Assembly (NCBI GenBank): GCA_004762155.1
Contig: SIHP01000001.1
Span: 310,001 to 374,000, forward strand
Reading direction: 5' to 3'
Source: Flavobacteriaceae bacterium
GTDB lineage: Bacteria; Bacteroidota; Bacteroidia; Flavobacteriales; Flavobacteriaceae
DNA: 64,000 nt
In this document: piece after piece, positions 1 to 9,086 of the stretch
Numbering within the stretch: position 1 is the stretch's first letter
Layout: every line of letters begins with the position of its first letter
Position numbers and translations under genes: made by a program
The notes under the pieces: model-generated
Seen by the model: only the letters and a program-made list of their open reading frames with translations
What the model was told of the DNA's origin: nothing
Database searches by the model: none

Positions 1-59
1 AAGAAGAAGATTTGGAAGATTTTAAAGTCATTGGAGTTTTTGAAATGGTTTTGAATTAG
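1..59 (+). CDS. 3' end of an unidentified gene (partial)
   Basis: The third frame is open from the window start to a TAG at 57-59 and encodes a short acidic tail ending EMVLN. Too little is present to name a family. It runs in the same direction as the nuclease gene starting at 126, with a 66-base gap, so it could be the last codons of an upstream gene of the same accessory cluster. That is inference from position only. Confidence 0.45.
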   Translation, partial: EEDLEDFKVIGVFEMVLN

Positions 60-125
60 TATTTAATAAATAAAGGAGAGATAAAAATTGTAGAAAACAG
101 TTAAAATCCAAAAATTGTTACTGCT

Positions 126-1760
126 ATGGCAAAAGAAAAAAAAGAAAACTTTAAAAGTGATTGGGCTTATTCAAAAAAGCACAAAAAAAACATTCATATA
201 TCAGAAGCCGAAAGCGGTTTAAAAGGATATAGGTGTTTAGGTTGTCATTCAAAAATGGTTGCCAACATTCAAAGGAAAAACCCTAATTGGCTTTCTTATT
301 TTAGTCATCACGCTTCAGATGTCAATAAGGAAAATATTGAATGTGTAAGAGCAAGTAAAACTTATCGTGAAAAAATAGCACGTTCAATATTAAATGAGCT
401 AAAGTATATAAATATTCCTGCTATATATAAATCCCCTCCTTTAGGTTCTGATGAGAATTTATTTCCAATGAAAATTGAAAGTAGAAGGAAAATTGAAGCA
501 GCTTATACAAAAGCAGAATTATCCTTTTACGAAAATGAAGATGGTGAAATTAAGTGGGGTAAAAACCCTACGATTACTGCTAGAGATTTATTGATTAGAC
601 CTGATGTTACTTTTTTTAATAAAGATAATAAACCAATATTGTTTATTGAATTTATTGTTTACAGTAAAATAAAACCAGATAAATTTTTGAAATTATCAAG
701 ATTAGGTATTGATACTCTTCAAATAAATATCCCAAGAAAATCCGAAGCAGACATTGAAAAAGCATTAAAATCATCAAGAACATATAAATGGGTCTATAAT
801 GAAAAAGAAGCCAACACAGAGTACATTCCAGTATTCAGAAAAAATACAGAAGACTTATCACAGATTAATGATAACGAGAGAATCTTTTTTGAAGAAGATT
901 TCAAATGTAGACAAGCAGAAATTAATTGGCTCATACGTAGCATTAAAAGAAATTTACAATCAGAACAACACAGAACAGTTGAACTCAGACTTAACCAGCA
1001 AATACAAAAGGTTAAGAGAAATACAGAAAGCGCAAATCAGAGACTGGGAGACTTGGAAGAATCAAATAGAAAAGAAGCACTTGCTAGAAATTCAGGACAT
1101 GAAACAGAAGAGAAAACAAGATACAGTAATTTGGAAAGAAGATATCTTACTAAAAGAAAAGAACTTAAAAGAGATCTCAAATCCTCCAGAAGATTTAACT
1201 CCGAAAAAGGAAAAATTGAAGAAGCTATTAAAAGAGGAAATAGATCAATCAGTAATCTTGGAAAAATTAAAGAAAACATACGAAGAGGAAGATTTATTGA
1301 TCATTCAAAATTGGAGGAAAAGACATGGGAAGAGTTTAAAGCAGAAATTGAATTTGAAGGATCTGAAATTGAAAGAATTGAACGAGATACAGAACAATTA
1401 CAGCGAGAAATTCGAACGCTTGAGAGCGATATACCAACCAAATTTGACAACGAAGGAAGATCAGTTGATAGAGATATACAACAGCTTAGAGAAGAGGAAA
1501 GAGTTATTGAGGAAACAATACAGGAAGAATTTAGAGAAGAAATTGAAAGAATTGAACGAGAAAAAAAGTCAATTGAAACTGATGTTAGAAGATCGTTTAA
1601 TAGAGCAGTTAATTATACCTCCTCAGAACTGCCCAAAAGAATTAAAAATCTATTGGCAATCGGAAGAATTACAAGCAATTACGAGTATTTTGAGAGAAAA
1701 GAAAAAAGCTATAGAAAAGCACGAGAATTATTTAGAAAGGGAACTTGGAAAGCATGGTAA
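126..1760 (+). CDS. DUF6035/CoiA-like nuclease with long coiled coil
   Basis: A 544-aa protein. Residues 35-75 carry a zinc-ribbon-like set (C37, C40, H61/H62, C73), as in CoiA-related proteins. Residues 155-205 resemble a restriction-endonuclease-like core: RPDVTF with D160, IEF with E175, then K181 and a hydrophobic strand. Residues about 270-500 are rich in E, R and K and look like a long coiled coil; the C-terminus ends KARELFRKGTWKAW. From memory this layout fits the DUF6035 family of Bacteroidetes. The likely role is DNA cleavage in a defence or mobile context; the biochemical function is unknown. The gene lies 124 bases upstream of the Septu-like pair on the same strand. A second frame is open for 337 codons within its 3' half (799-1812); I regard that as a by-product of the biased composition. 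Confidence 0.7.
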   Translation: MAKEKKENFKSDWAYSKKHKKNIHISEAESGLKGYRCLGCHSKMVANIQRKNPNWLSYFSHHASDVNKENIECVRASKTYREKIARSILNELKYINIPAIYKSPPLGSDENLFPMKIESRRKIEAAYTKAELSFYENEDGEIKWGKNPTITARDLLIRPDVTFFNKDNKPILFIEFIVYSKIKPDKFLKLSRLGIDTLQINIPRKSEADIEKALKSSRTYKWVYNEKEANTEYIPVFRKNTEDLSQINDNERIFFEEDFKCRQAEINWLIRSIKRNLQSEQHRTVELRLNQQIQKVKRNTESANQRLGDLEESNRKEALARNSGHETEEKTRYSNLERRYLTKRKELKRDLKSSRRFNSEKGKIEEAIKRGNRSISNLGKIKENIRRGRFIDHSKLEEKTWEEFKAEIEFEGSEIERIERDTEQLQREIRTLESDIPTKFDNEGRSVDRDIQQLREEERVIEETIQEEFREEIERIEREKKSIETDVRRSFNRAVNYTSSELPKRIKNLLAIGRITSNYEYFERKEKSYRKARELFRKGTWKAW

Positions 1761-1883
1761 ATCTTTAGATTGGTTTATAAACAACTATGAGAAACATAAA
1801 ACAATTAATTAGTTACTATTAATCATAATTATTCTTCAAAGCTATTAGCATTTAAGCATAATAAAACATATACCATTATACAT

Positions 1884-3938
1884 ATGAGTGGATTTAAGTT
1901 GTTGGCGATACGTCCTTTAATAGATTGTGATACAAGGTTTAGTAAAAACCTAAATAAAGGAGAAATCTACAAGTTTTACCAAGAGTATCAATTTTTAGAT
2001 AAAAAAGGAAATGAGATTCAATTTAACTTTAAAGATCAAAACAGTGATGTAGCTGAAATTAAAATTCCTGTTAATGACCTTGATTTATATTCTCCCGCCA
2101 ATTCAGATTTAAAAATTAATGTCACAGCTGTTGTGGGTAAAAACGGAAGCGGAAAAAGTACGTTGATAGAATTATTGTTTGTGGCGGCGTATTTATTAGC
2201 ATTGGATAAAGATATTTTAGAACATCGTATTCATGAAGATGAACTTACTAAAAATATAGAAGATAGAGAAAAAGGAATTTACGAAGCACAATCAAAAACT
2301 AAAAAAAGGATAGCAAAATTGAGTAATGAAGTTTTTAAAATTGCTAGAGAAAAGAAACGTGATGAAACTCTACCAAAACTTAAAAATAAAATTTCAAATC
2401 TTAATTGGAATGAAAATCATTTAAGATATCTAACGAATTTAGAACAAGAGATTCATCAAATAAAAAATGAACTTAAAGTAGAAATATACTACCAAATAGA
2501 TGATGATATTATCCAATTTAGCTTTGATGTAAATGGAAATAGTCAATTTAAGCTCATAAATGAATCTAGTGAACTTAATAATAATAATAATAAGCTTGAC
2601 GAAAAGTTTACGGATTATTTCTTTTATTCATTAGTATTGAATTACTCACAATATGCACTTAACTCAGAAGAAACAGGTGTTTGGATTCAAGAATTATTCC
2701 ATAAAAATGATGCCTATCAAACTCCAATTGTTATCAATCCGATGAGAACAAGAGGGAATTATGATATCAATACTGAAAACAATTTAGCGCGTCAACGTTT
2801 ATTAGCTAATATATTAGAACCTTTAAATGGGTACTTACCAGAAGATAGTATGCGGCAGTTAGCTAGTGATCATCTAGCAACAAGAATAAAATTAGAGCTT
2901 AATACTAAAAAATTTGAAAACGTTCTCGGGGAAGAAGAAGTCTTAGAAAATACAACACACAAAAAGGAGTGGTTACATATAAAAGATGTTTTTTCATTGG
3001 AGAGTTCTAAAAGAACTAAAACAAGTTATGACAAATATGCACGACAATACATTATTGATAAGTTAATAAGTATGTCTATCAAGTATTCTCAATACTCTGA
3101 TTTTTATAATGATGATAATTTTTTAAATATAGAAGGTTATTTAAAAGCATTAGAAACTGATTGTTCTCATATTACATATAAATTTTTTCAAGCTGTAAAT
3201 TTTCTAAAATATAATTATGCTGAAAAGTTAGTTATTTATGATAAAAAAAATAAAAAATATAATAGTGTAACTGATTTGTCTCTTCTTTTAAAAGATCATT
3301 CAGAAGGAGAAGAATTAATATACTGTATTCCTCCACCAATTTTTAAAACAGAAATTTATTTCGACAATAACGACAAATACAATTCTTTAAGAAGGTTAAG
3401 TTCAGGAGAAAAACAATACGTATATTCTATTAGTTCTATAATGTATCATTTGCGATACCTAAATTCAGTAAATGAAGACAAGGTTATTCACAAATACCAA
3501 TATGTAAATCTAATCTTCGATGAAATAGAATTGTACTATCATCCTGAATTACAACGTAGTTTTATTTATGACTTACTAGAAGCTATTAAAAGATGTAACC
3601 TTGATAACATAAAAGGTATAAACTGTGTTTTTATTACACATTCTCCATTTATTTTATCGGATATTCCATCAAGTAATATATTAGGTTTAAAAAAAGGTCA
3701 TCCTAACTATTTAAAAGATGGAGAAGAGACATTCGCTGCAAATATCAATGAGTTATTAACAAGTAGCTTTTTTATGAAAACAGCGATAGGAAAATTTGCT
3801 GATAAAATAATAATTAAATTAATTGATAAAATCAAAAAAAGACAAAACGACAATTATGAAAATAAATTACTTAAAACAATAGGGGATGATTATTTAAGAA
3901 TAAGTATTGAAAACTACATAAAAGAGTTAAATGATTAA
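1884..3938 (+). CDS. Septu PtuA-like AAA/ABC-type ATPase
   Basis: A 684-aa ATPase of the RecF/SMC/AAA_15 kind. Walker A GKNGSGKST lies at about residues 85-93. A long charged, helical insertion follows (about 110-210). The ABC signature LSSGEKQ is near residue 505, Walker B LIFDEIELYYHPE near 543-555, and the switch histidine FITHSP near 583. Splitting of the nucleotide-binding core by a coiled-coil insertion, followed by an HNH partner, is the pattern of PtuA in Septu anti-phage systems and of the ATPase in related retron effectors. The ATG is in a suitable place after a 124-base gap. The stop overlaps the downstream start by 8 bases, so the two genes are almost certainly co-translated. Assignment to Septu specifically, rather than another ATPase-HNH pair, is inference. 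Confidence 0.75.
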   Translation: MSGFKLLAIRPLIDCDTRFSKNLNKGEIYKFYQEYQFLDKKGNEIQFNFKDQNSDVAEIKIPVNDLDLYSPANSDLKINVTAVVGKNGSGKSTLIELLFVAAYLLALDKDILEHRIHEDELTKNIEDREKGIYEAQSKTKKRIAKLSNEVFKIAREKKRDETLPKLKNKISNLNWNENHLRYLTNLEQEIHQIKNELKVEIYYQIDDDIIQFSFDVNGNSQFKLINESSELNNNNNKLDEKFTDYFFYSLVLNYSQYALNSEETGVWIQELFHKNDAYQTPIVINPMRTRGNYDINTENNLARQRLLANILEPLNGYLPEDSMRQLASDHLATRIKLELNTKKFENVLGEEEVLENTTHKKEWLHIKDVFSLESSKRTKTSYDKYARQYIIDKLISMSIKYSQYSDFYNDDNFLNIEGYLKALETDCSHITYKFFQAVNFLKYNYAEKLVIYDKKNKKYNSVTDLSLLLKDHSEGEELIYCIPPPIFKTEIYFDNNDKYNSLRRLSSGEKQYVYSISSIMYHLRYLNSVNEDKVIHKYQYVNLIFDEIELYYHPELQRSFIYDLLEAIKRCNLDNIKGINCVFITHSPFILSDIPSSNILGLKKGHPNYLKDGEETFAANINELLTSSFFMKTAIGKFADKIIIKLIDKIKKRQNDNYENKLLKTIGDDYLRISIENYIKELND

Positions 3939-5160
3939 GATTTATATTCCCAATAAAGAAACTAAGAAAAAAGAATATTTTGAAATACTTAAATCATCTA
4001 TTATTGAAAGAGCTAAATCATTAGCTCTATCTTTAGAAGATTTGAAAGGAACTGTTATTACTTTAAATAAGCGTAATAACAATACATATAGATATATTAC
4101 TGAAAAAATTGTAAAAACATTAATAAAAAACGTTACAAAAGATTCAAAAGAATATAATAAAGCTAATTATGTAGATACTGTAAATGACATTTTAAAAAAT
4201 AATAAGGAAGAATCTGATTTGGATAATGTTAACTTTATTGGGTTACTGTCTTTTTTAAAAGAGTTAGTAGATTCCAACGAAGTTCTGTTGCAAAAAATTT
4301 TAATATGTGAAGCTTCTGAACTAAAAAGAACAAATGAAAAGATATTGGCTCAATATAATATATCAAAAAAGTTAGATGAGTTATTATTAAAACATGTATT
4401 TAATTATGAAGTAAATGATATATCTAATAAAATAAAAGAGTTTTTTAGGGATAATAATTTTGTGAATTTTTGCCCCTATTGCAATGATAGAAAAGTAGAA
4501 TTTAAAAAAACATTACAAGGTAGAATTATTAATTCTCATGAGCTTGATCACTTTTTTGATAAAGCTAGCCATCCTTTATTAGCTTGTTCTTTTTTTAATT
4601 TAATCCCCAGTGATACTAATTGTAATAGAACAAATAAGGGTACTATACACTTTACAGATGAATTTCATTTAAACCCCTATGCAAGAGGGTTTAAAAAAGA
4701 TTTTATGTTCATAGCTAAACCAACCGTTTATAATATTGAACGTATTGATCTTTTAATTAATGTAGCTAGAGGGACTGAGATAAGAAAACAAATTTTAGGT
4801 TCACGAGAAGATTTAACAGAAGACGATCTTGGGAATAAAGAACAAGAGAAAGGTAATGCAAATGTATTTTTAATTAAATCTAAGTATGAAGACAAAACAA
4901 GTGAAGCTAAAAAAATATTAGAAGCAATAAGGGCAAAGGATAATAATATGAGTATGTTAAAAAATTATTTAAAATTAGTAGGTGGGCAAAATTGGAATAA
5001 TGTATATAAAGATTGGTACATAAAAAAAATGGAGACATCATTTGAACCAAGACATTTTAATGATAAAGCAAATTCTAAATTTAACAGAGATATTCATGAT
5101 TCATATTATAAAAATAATACTAAAATTAGGAATAAATTTATATTAGACATGATTAAATAA
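3931..5160 (+). CDS. Septu PtuB-like HNH endonuclease
   Basis: A 409-aa protein whose start codon lies inside the last codons of the ATPase gene (8-base overlap). The N-terminal 170 residues are helical and lysine-rich with no motif I recognise. An HNH module follows: CPYC near residues 181-184, ELDHF near 203-207, and NLIPSDTNCN near 223-232, the classic Cys2, His and Asn arrangement with a likely structural zinc. The remaining 180 residues are of unknown fold. In Septu systems the HNH protein (PtuB) is the nuclease effector controlled by the PtuA ATPase; the gene order here is the same. It is longer than the short PtuB proteins I recall, so the system may be a variant. Confidence 0.72.
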   Translation: MIKIYIPNKETKKKEYFEILKSSIIERAKSLALSLEDLKGTVITLNKRNNNTYRYITEKIVKTLIKNVTKDSKEYNKANYVDTVNDILKNNKEESDLDNVNFIGLLSFLKELVDSNEVLLQKILICEASELKRTNEKILAQYNISKKLDELLLKHVFNYEVNDISNKIKEFFRDNNFVNFCPYCNDRKVEFKKTLQGRIINSHELDHFFDKASHPLLACSFFNLIPSDTNCNRTNKGTIHFTDEFHLNPYARGFKKDFMFIAKPTVYNIERIDLLINVARGTEIRKQILGSREDLTEDDLGNKEQEKGNANVFLIKSKYEDKTSEAKKILEAIRAKDNNMSMLKNYLKLVGGQNWNNVYKDWYIKKMETSFEPRHFNDKANSKFNRDIHDSYYKNNTKIRNKFILDMIK

Positions 5161-5178
5161 ATTTTCATTTTTTATAAG

Positions 5179-6021
5179 ATGCTAAACAAACCCCAAACCA
5201 TACAAATATTTTTACCAGACGGTTCTCCAACCAGCATACGAGAAGCAGAACTCACTAACAGATTGGTAAAAGCAATTTTATTCCCTAGAAATAAACTACA
5301 AGAAGTAGCTAAACGCGACATGGTACACTTTACAGGCGTGTATTTTTTATTTGGCAACACAGAAGATGGCACAAAACCCATCGTTTATATAGGAGAAGGC
5401 GAAGACTGTTTTACACGCATACAATCGCATAATAGAAACAAAGACTTTTGGACGCATTGTGTTATTATTGCTACAAAAACAGATGAGTACACCAAAACAG
5501 ATGGGAAATATTTAGAGCATTACTGTTTGGCGAAAGCTAAAGAAATTGGTAGATATAGTTTAGACAATGATACAGGCTCTAAAAAACCATCTATCTCTGA
5601 AAGTAGAGAATACGATTTGTTAGATAATTTTGAAACAGCCAAAATACTATTAGCGACGTTGGGGTATCCAATCTTTGAAGAAAAACGAAAAGCAAAAAGC
5701 AATAAAGAAATCTTTTATTGTCAAAGTAAAAATGCAGATGCTAAAGGAGAACTTACGGATGATGGTTTTTTAGTATATAAAGATGCTAAAGCTAGCTTTG
5801 AGGAAACTAAAGGTATAAACAAATGGATAGGTATTTTAAGAAAGAAATTAATTGAAGAGCAAATTTTAAAAGCAGAAAATGGCTTTTATATTTTACAGCA
5901 AGATTATATTTTTAATTCTCCTAGTGCTGCGGCTACAACTATCTTAGGTCGCTCAGCAAATGGTTGGACTTCTTGGAAAGATAAAAATGGGATAACTTTA
6001 GATGAATTGAAAAGGAAGTGA
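5179..6021 (+). CDS. GIY-YIG nuclease with C-terminal DUF4357-like domain
   Basis: A 280-aa protein. The GIY-YIG core is visible: GVYFLF near residue 53, VYIGEG near 68-73, a conserved Arg in CFTRIQSH, and a candidate catalytic Glu in KYLEHYCLAKA near 112. The C-terminus (about 225-280) has the SPSAAATTILGRSANGW pattern, with aromatic residues, seen in DUF4357. GIY-YIG/DUF4357 proteins are common in bacterial genomic islands and are usually described as putative DNA nucleases; the substrate is unknown. The gene follows the HNH gene after only 18 bases, so it may be part of the same defence operon. The tandem repeat array begins directly after its TGA stop. Confidence 0.75.
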   Translation: MLNKPQTIQIFLPDGSPTSIREAELTNRLVKAILFPRNKLQEVAKRDMVHFTGVYFLFGNTEDGTKPIVYIGEGEDCFTRIQSHNRNKDFWTHCVIIATKTDEYTKTDGKYLEHYCLAKAKEIGRYSLDNDTGSKKPSISESREYDLLDNFETAKILLATLGYPIFEEKRKAKSNKEIFYCQSKNADAKGELTDDGFLVYKDAKASFEETKGINKWIGILRKKLIEEQILKAENGFYILQQDYIFNSPSAAATTILGRSANGWTSWKDKNGITLDELKRK

Positions 6022-6835
6022 TTTCTTGTTTGATTTTCTGGTTTGCTCGGCTTTATGCGATTTCTCCGCAAAGTCGAAATGACAAGTTTGGGTTTTATTC
6101 TCTGGGTTGCTCGGCTTTATGTGATTTCTCCACTATGGTCGAAATGACAGGTTGAGGTTGATTCTCTGGGGTGCTCGGCTTTATGTGATTTCTCCACTAT
6201 GGTCGCAATGACTTGGGTGTCATGTCGAGTGCAATCGAGACATCGCATATGAGTAAGCACGTATTGCTTGGTTTTCTTCTGAATTACTTGTTTGACTCTC
6301 TGGGTTGCGCGGCTTTATGTGATTTCTCCACTATGGTCGCAATGACTTGGGTGTCATGTCGAGCTCAGTCGAGACATCGCATATGAGTAAGCACGTGTTG
6401 CTTGGTTTTCTTCTGAATTGCTTGGTTGACTCTCTGGAATGCTCGGCTTTATGTGATTTCTCCACAAGGTCGTAATGACTTGGGTGTCATGTCGAGTGCA
6501 GTCGAGACATCGCATATGAGTATGCACGTATTGCTTGGTTTTCTTCTGAATTGCTTGTTTGACTCTCTGGAATGCTCGGCTTTATGCGATTTCTCCACAA
6601 GGTCGAAATGACTTGAATGTCATGTCGAGCGAAGTCGAGACATCGCATCTGAGTAAGCATTTATTGCTTTATTTTTTAGTTGTAATTGATCTACTGGGTT
6701 TGACTCTCTCGTTTGCTCGGCTTTATGTGATTTCTCCGCTACGGTCGAAATGACGAACAGGTGTTTTACCAGGAATAGTCGAAAGGTCATTATACTTGAT
6801 TAAATTTAATAGGTCTCGACTGCTCTCGACCTGAC
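6022..6835 (+). repeat. Tandem intergenic repeat array 1 (about 134-bp units)
   Basis: About seven degenerate units start near 6030, 6098, 6163, 6297, 6431, 6564 and 6705. The three best-preserved units are spaced 134, 134 and 133 bases; the first two are shortened. Each full unit has a block reading GCTCGGCTTTATGTGATTTC, a GGTCGAAATGAC-type block, and a second block GTCATGTCGAGCTCAGTCGA. Both blocks contain short inverted repeats. These resemble the dispersed palindromic repeats found across flavobacterial genomes. Short open frames inside are periodic with the repeat and are not taken as genes. The array starts at the base after the nuclease stop codon. Confidence 0.85.
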
Positions 6836-7036
6836 AAATTTTACAACATATTATAAATTAACGTGAGCTCGATGTAAGAAAACGTGTCAGTTCGAATGAA
6901 ATTCTGAAAGAATTTAGTATCGAGAACCACGTTTTTCGTTTTTAAATTACCTTTCTCGATACAATTTTCTATCAAAAACTACTTGAAATGTCAATTTAAA
7001 AAATTAAAATCCTTACGTCAAACTCACCTTAATATA
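6836..7036. repeat. Composite dispersed repeat, copy 1
   Basis: The region between array 1 and the esterase stop codon contains a degenerate motif (near 6885-6990) that recurs at 14960-15063, including the shared block CGATACAATTTTCTATC. Both copies lie just beyond the stop codon of a leftward gene. Related GTGTCAGTTCGAATGAAATT-type blocks are widespread intergenic repeats in flavobacteria as far as I recall. No gene is seen here. Confidence 0.65.
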
Positions 7037-7039
7037 GTA

Positions 7040-7978
7040 TTACTCCTCACTAAACAACCATTTTAATCCTTCAGGTAATAAAGCTCCTGGATGTTTATCG
7101 TTATGCGCTCCATCAGTCCAAACGGCTTTTATTTTGTATTTCTCTTGTTCTTCTTTAGTATTTTTATTTGCATATTCAAAAGCCTTTACCATTTGCTGAT
7201 TTGCTAAAAACCAATTTCCCCACTCATTATCGATATCATTTGTTCCGTCTTGTAAATAAATACGCAAAGGTTTTGCTTTTTCTCTTCGTATTAATGCTGG
7301 ATAATCTTGTCCGCCTAACTTTATTGGTTCTTCATTTGGTTTAAAACCAATAGACACGTAACTTCCAATTCCGCTAAACACTTTCTTAAATACATCCGGA
7401 TAATGCCAAGCAACTGTAAATGCTGCTATTGCCCCACTACTTGTTCCGCAAATAGCTCTTTGGTTAGCATCATTTGTTAAGTTATAATCTTTAGCTATTT
7501 CTGGTAGTAATTCATCAACTATAAATTTTCCGTATTTTTTGTCTAATGCATCGTATTCTTCTGCCCTATGGTTTGGATTGCTCCAGCCTATATCTTTTGG
7601 GTATTCTTTGGATACATTTCCAGGACTTATAAAAATTCCAATGCTTACTGGAATTTCTTTTTTGGCGATTAAGTTTTCTAATACTTGTGGCGCTCTAATA
7701 GATCCTTTTGGATGACTGGCTCTGTAACCGTCTTGAAAAACAATAATACTGGTTGGTTTCTTTGCGTTATATTGAGCAGGTATAAAAAGCCAATATTGAC
7801 GTACTGTTCCTTTGTATATTTTACTGTAAAAATTATAAGGTCCTTTTATTTCTCCTTTTGGTACATTCTTTTGTGGAAAATGATCTTTGGTTTGTTTTAT
7901 ATTGTTTTTTATGTTTAATTGCGAAAAAACATTACCAATACATAACAACAAAACTAAAAAGCTATATTTTTTTTTCAT
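7040..7978 (-). CDS. Secreted esterase D-family alpha/beta hydrolase
   Basis: A 312-aa protein with an N-terminal signal peptide (MKKKYSFLVLLLCIGNVFSQ). It matches the esterase D/feruloyl esterase fold: an oxyanion-side FQDGYRA segment near 81-87, the nucleophile elbow GTSSG at 178-182 with Ser180, a candidate acid in QDGTND near 243-248 and a candidate His in GAHNDKH (292 or 296). Such enzymes cleave carbohydrate-linked or siderophore esters; the substrate here is unknown. Secretion fits a polysaccharide or xenobiotic ester in the periplasm or outside. The gene is isolated, with a same-orientation repeat array on each side and no operon partner. Confidence 0.8.
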   Translation of the reverse strand: MKKKYSFLVLLLCIGNVFSQLNIKNNIKQTKDHFPQKNVPKGEIKGPYNFYSKIYKGTVRQYWLFIPAQYNAKKPTSIIVFQDGYRASHPKGSIRAPQVLENLIAKKEIPVSIGIFISPGNVSKEYPKDIGWSNPNHRAEEYDALDKKYGKFIVDELLPEIAKDYNLTNDANQRAICGTSSGAIAAFTVAWHYPDVFKKVFSGIGSYVSIGFKPNEEPIKLGGQDYPALIRREKAKPLRIYLQDGTNDIDNEWGNWFLANQQMVKAFEYANKNTKEEQEKYKIKAVWTDGAHNDKHPGALLPEGLKWLFSEE

Positions 7979-8078
7979 GCTATTCCTTTAAATATAATTC
8001 TGTTTTAAAATTAAGAATTACTTGTGAATTCATGTGTTGTATTATTACTTATGTTGGTGTTTTTTTATCAAATTACTG

Positions 8079-8669
8079 GTGAGGTGTGGTGAGATTTCTC
8101 CGCAAGGTCGAAATGACTTGGATGTCATGTCGAGCTCAGTCGAGACATCGCATATGAGTAAGCAAGTATTGCTTGGTTTTCTTCTGAATTACTTGTTTTA
8201 CTCTCTGGGTTGCTCGGCTTAATGCGATTTCTCCGCTATGGTCGAAATGACAAACAGGTATCATGTCGAGCTCAGTTGAGACATCGCATATGAGTAAGCA
8301 CGTATGGCTTGGTTTTCTTCTGAATTGCTTGTTTGACTGTTTGGGTTGCTCGGCTTAATGCGATTTCTCCACTATGGTCGAAATGACTCGGGTGTCATGT
8401 CGAGCTCAGTTGAGACATCGCATGAGAGTGAGGGTTTATTATTTTGTTTTATTCTGAATTGCTTGTTTTACTCTCTGGGTTGCTCGGCTTTATGTGATTT
8501 CTCCACTATAGTCGAAATGACTCGGATGTCATGTCGAGCTCAGTCGAGACATCGCATATGAGTAAGCACGTATTGCTTTGGTTTTTTAGTTGGGTTTTAC
8601 TCTCTGGGTTGCTCGGCTTTATGCGATTTCTCCGCAAGGTCGAAATGACAAGTTGGGTTTGATTCCTGT
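8079..8669 (+). repeat. Tandem intergenic repeat array 2 (same family as array 1)
   Basis: Units of the same family and orientation as the array at 6022-6835 begin near 8079 (truncated), 8203, 8339, 8473 and 8602, spaced about 130-136 bases. The array stops at the last base before the stop codon of the leftward YeeE/YedE-type gene. Unit-to-unit differences are concentrated in the CTATGG/CAAGG alternatives. Open frames inside are repeat artefacts. Confidence 0.85.
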
Positions 8670-9083
8670 TTAATGTGGCAACTTATCTTTTAAAACTCCA
8701 TATAAATACGTCCCTAAAACAGCAAAAAGAATCACTATTAAAATAGGTGAAAAACCTGCTCCTACTAATGTAAACATTGGTCCAGGACAAGCACCTGCTA
8801 ATGCCCAACCTAAACCAAAGATAATTCCTCCTAATAAATAACGAGAGATTCCTTTTTCTTTTGGTTGAAACCTTATCTGTTCTCCGTAAAAAGATTTGAT
8901 ATTGTATTTTTTAATTATCTGCATTGTAACAACTCCTAAAAATAATCCAGAACCAATAATACCATACATATGAAAAGCTTCAAAACGAAACATTTCGTAA
9001 ATACGAAACCAAGAAGCGGCTTCTGATTTAAACATAGTTATTCCAAAAAGGATTCCGATAAATAAATATATAAGTACTCTCAT
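8670..9083 (-). CDS. DUF6691/YeeE-YedE-type sulfur transporter subunit
   Basis: A 137-aa integral membrane protein with about four hydrophobic helices. The signature GWALAGACPGP near residues 93-103 is typical of the YeeE/YedE (sulf_transp) superfamily, whose members import thiosulfate or related sulfane-sulfur compounds through conserved cysteines. The partner gene lies 3 bases upstream (9087-9644), so the two half-size proteins probably form one transporter. The pair is preceded by a putative Crp/Fnr operator and belongs to the sulfur locus extending to 19665. Substrate is inferred from family and neighbours. Confidence 0.85.
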   Translation of the reverse strand: MRVLIYLFIGILFGITMFKSEAASWFRIYEMFRFEAFHMYGIIGSGLFLGVVTMQIIKKYNIKSFYGEQIRFQPKEKGISRYLLGGIIFGLGWALAGACPGPMFTLVGAGFSPILIVILFAVLGTYLYGVLKDKLPH

Positions 9084-9086
9084 TTT

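Noticed and set aside
126..6021. Retron (Septu-effector type)
   Set aside because: No reverse transcriptase or msr/msd-like region is present; only the ATPase-HNH effector-like pair is seen.
6426..6753. Short open frames (61-64 codons) in repeat array 1
   Set aside because: They repeat with the 134-bp unit, share the same peptide segments and have no independent start signals; they are products of the repeat, not genes.
8034..8561. Short open frames in repeat array 2
   Set aside because: Same reason: periodic with the repeat and out of context with coding composition.
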